DNA of 64,000 nucleotides, from positions 7,549 through 71,548 of the forward strand of contig DATKYR010000147.1 of the NCBI GenBank assembly GCA_035528395.1, written 5' to 3'. Of the stretch, positions 63,176 through 64,000 are shown one piece after another (position 1 is the first letter of the stretch; every line of letters starts with the position of its first letter). Below the pieces are notes generated by a model. It did no database searches, was not told the DNA's origin, and was given only the letters and a program-made list of their open reading frames with translations. This DNA comes from NIOZ-UU13 sp035528395. GTDB taxonomy: Bacteria; Planctomycetota; Phycisphaerae; Sedimentisphaerales; Anaerobacaceae. The position numbers were made by a program, and so were the translations under genes.

Positions 63176-63877
63176 CTAATCCTGCATCGTATTAACTGAT
63201 GCGATACGATTGGCATAAACTGCTTTTTTGCGGATACCCCATACTACATTTGTTATGGGAAGTTTGTCCAATTCTGGAAAGTAAAATGTTATGATCCCGA
63301 CATTCCACCATCTGAGAATCACATCATCTGTGTCAATCTGGTGTCGAAGGTCATCTCTGTCAACTGAGTCATTGGATTCGGACAATCCGTGCTGTAATTC
63401 CAGCCTGTTTGGTAAAAAAACCCAATAGAAAAATAAACTTTTGACCCATATTATTCTTAGGAACACAGACCAAATATATGCCAGAAGAATGTATCCCAAG
63501 GGCTCGATATTTACTCCCAAGTGCCTGAAGCCTTTGAAGAAGCTCAGAAAAGTTTGTGGCCCATGAAGCAAAAGTATCAGCAGAATAATGAAAAAACTCC
63601 CTAATAACAGCCCCAATGTTACGGGCTTAAGTTTAAATATTGCAACTGCCGCATTCAGAGCCCCAAATACTATAACAACACCGCCAATAACATCTTGGAT
63701 TACAGGTACTGTCTCTGATCCTCCAAATATCAAGTCTAACAGTATACCTATTACACCAGCCACAATCATCAATACCATGGTCGGCAGAAATAAAATCGGC
63801 CACCCCCAGTTATAACCGCACAGCCACACTTTTATGTTTGGGTTTTGTATTACCTCATTATTGTACGTCTTCAGCAA
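63176..63877 (-). CDS. Unknown membrane protein, about four helices
   Basis: 233 residues. Hydrophobic helices at about 27-50, 62-82, 87-108 and 130-155 (PILFLPTMVLMIVAGVIGIL, VIGGVVIVFGALNAAVAIF, LGLLLGSFFIILLILLLHG, LLAYIWSVFLRIIWVKSLFF). A soluble C-terminal part of about 70 residues (HQIDTDDVILRWWNVGIITF) follows. No family is recognised. It is followed in frame by an ankyrin remnant. The rest of the window to 64000 shows no supported gene. Confidence 0.7.
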   Translation of the reverse strand: MLKTYNNEVIQNPNIKVWLCGYNWGWPILFLPTMVLMIVAGVIGILLDLIFGGSETVPVIQDVIGGVVIVFGALNAAVAIFKLKPVTLGLLLGSFFIILLILLLHGPQTFLSFFKGFRHLGVNIEPLGYILLAYIWSVFLRIIWVKSLFFYWVFLPNRLELQHGLSESNDSVDRDDLRHQIDTDDVILRWWNVGIITFYFPELDKLPITNVVWGIRKKAVYANRIASVNTMQD

Positions 63878-64000
63878 TAATGAGACAAATTTACCTTTAA
63901 ATTAGGAGACGATCTCAGCTCCGGTTTCAATGATTTTACAGTTAATTCTTTTCCTTTCAAGAATTGTTTTTGCTTTCAACTGTTTTCGCTTTTTCGCTAT

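Overview
The window looks like a piece of a Planctomycetota chromosome, most likely a Phycisphaerae/Sedimentisphaerales-type lineage. This is an inference from gene content: a diderm lipid A / LPS gene set (lpxD, lpxI, WaaP-like kinases, rhamnose genes), a long MoxR-DUF58-BatA-VWA-DUF4175-DUF4159 operon, Tat-exported Gfo/Idh/MocA oxidoreductases, a sulfatase and large secreted glycosidases. Base composition is moderate. No rRNA, tRNA, CRISPR array, insertion sequence or prophage was recognised.

Layout. (1) 1-8270, minus strand: a tightly coupled operon with radical SAM enzyme amrS, a 60-residue Tat-signal protein, a membrane-anchored Memo+AMMECR1 fusion, and a 1322-residue membrane protein joining a spermidine-synthase-like half to an FMN-binding and NosR/NapH-like Fe-S half. 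A secreted propeller protein follows and runs off the left edge. (2) 8717-17432, plus: a glycosyltransferase, an FG-GAP protein, a DUF2339/DUF3999 pair and mnmA. (3) 17617-22685, plus: GT9, lpxD, lpxI and a tandem WaaP-like kinase. (4) 22749-32384, minus: two FkbM methyltransferases, a glycosyltransferase, a kinase, a methyltransferase, rfbB-rfbD-rfbC-rfbA, an SDR and a zinc alcohol dehydrogenase. (5) 32588-35414, plus: sulfatase and oxidoreductase. (6) 35493-51476, minus: an eight-gene MoxR/VWA/DUF4159 operon. (7) 51983-60125, plus: two paralogous oxidoreductases around a carbon-nitrogen hydrolase, an FGE-like protein and a GH78 rhamnosidase. A GH116-like glycosidase follows on the minus strand, then an ankyrin remnant and an unknown membrane protein.

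How the parts work together. Regions 3 and 4 build and decorate a lipid A-anchored surface glycan that includes L-rhamnose. Regions 5 and 7 look like export-dependent breakdown of sulfated or rhamnosylated polysaccharides. Region 6 is a chaperone/VWA system of unknown client. Region 1 is the strongest candidate for an under-described system: AmmeMemoRadiSam genes fused to and coupled with a membrane redox module and a tiny Tat protein.

The second notable theme is many short inverted-repeat families scattered between genes. Several also sit inside open reading frames without breaking them (families A, B, D, H and I below). They add low-complexity peptides to linkers, one copy supplies the -35 box of a probable lpxD promoter, and another sits at a duplicated gene start. 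Two genes (sulfatase, DUF4159) have starts that look damaged, either by real mutation or by assembly error.
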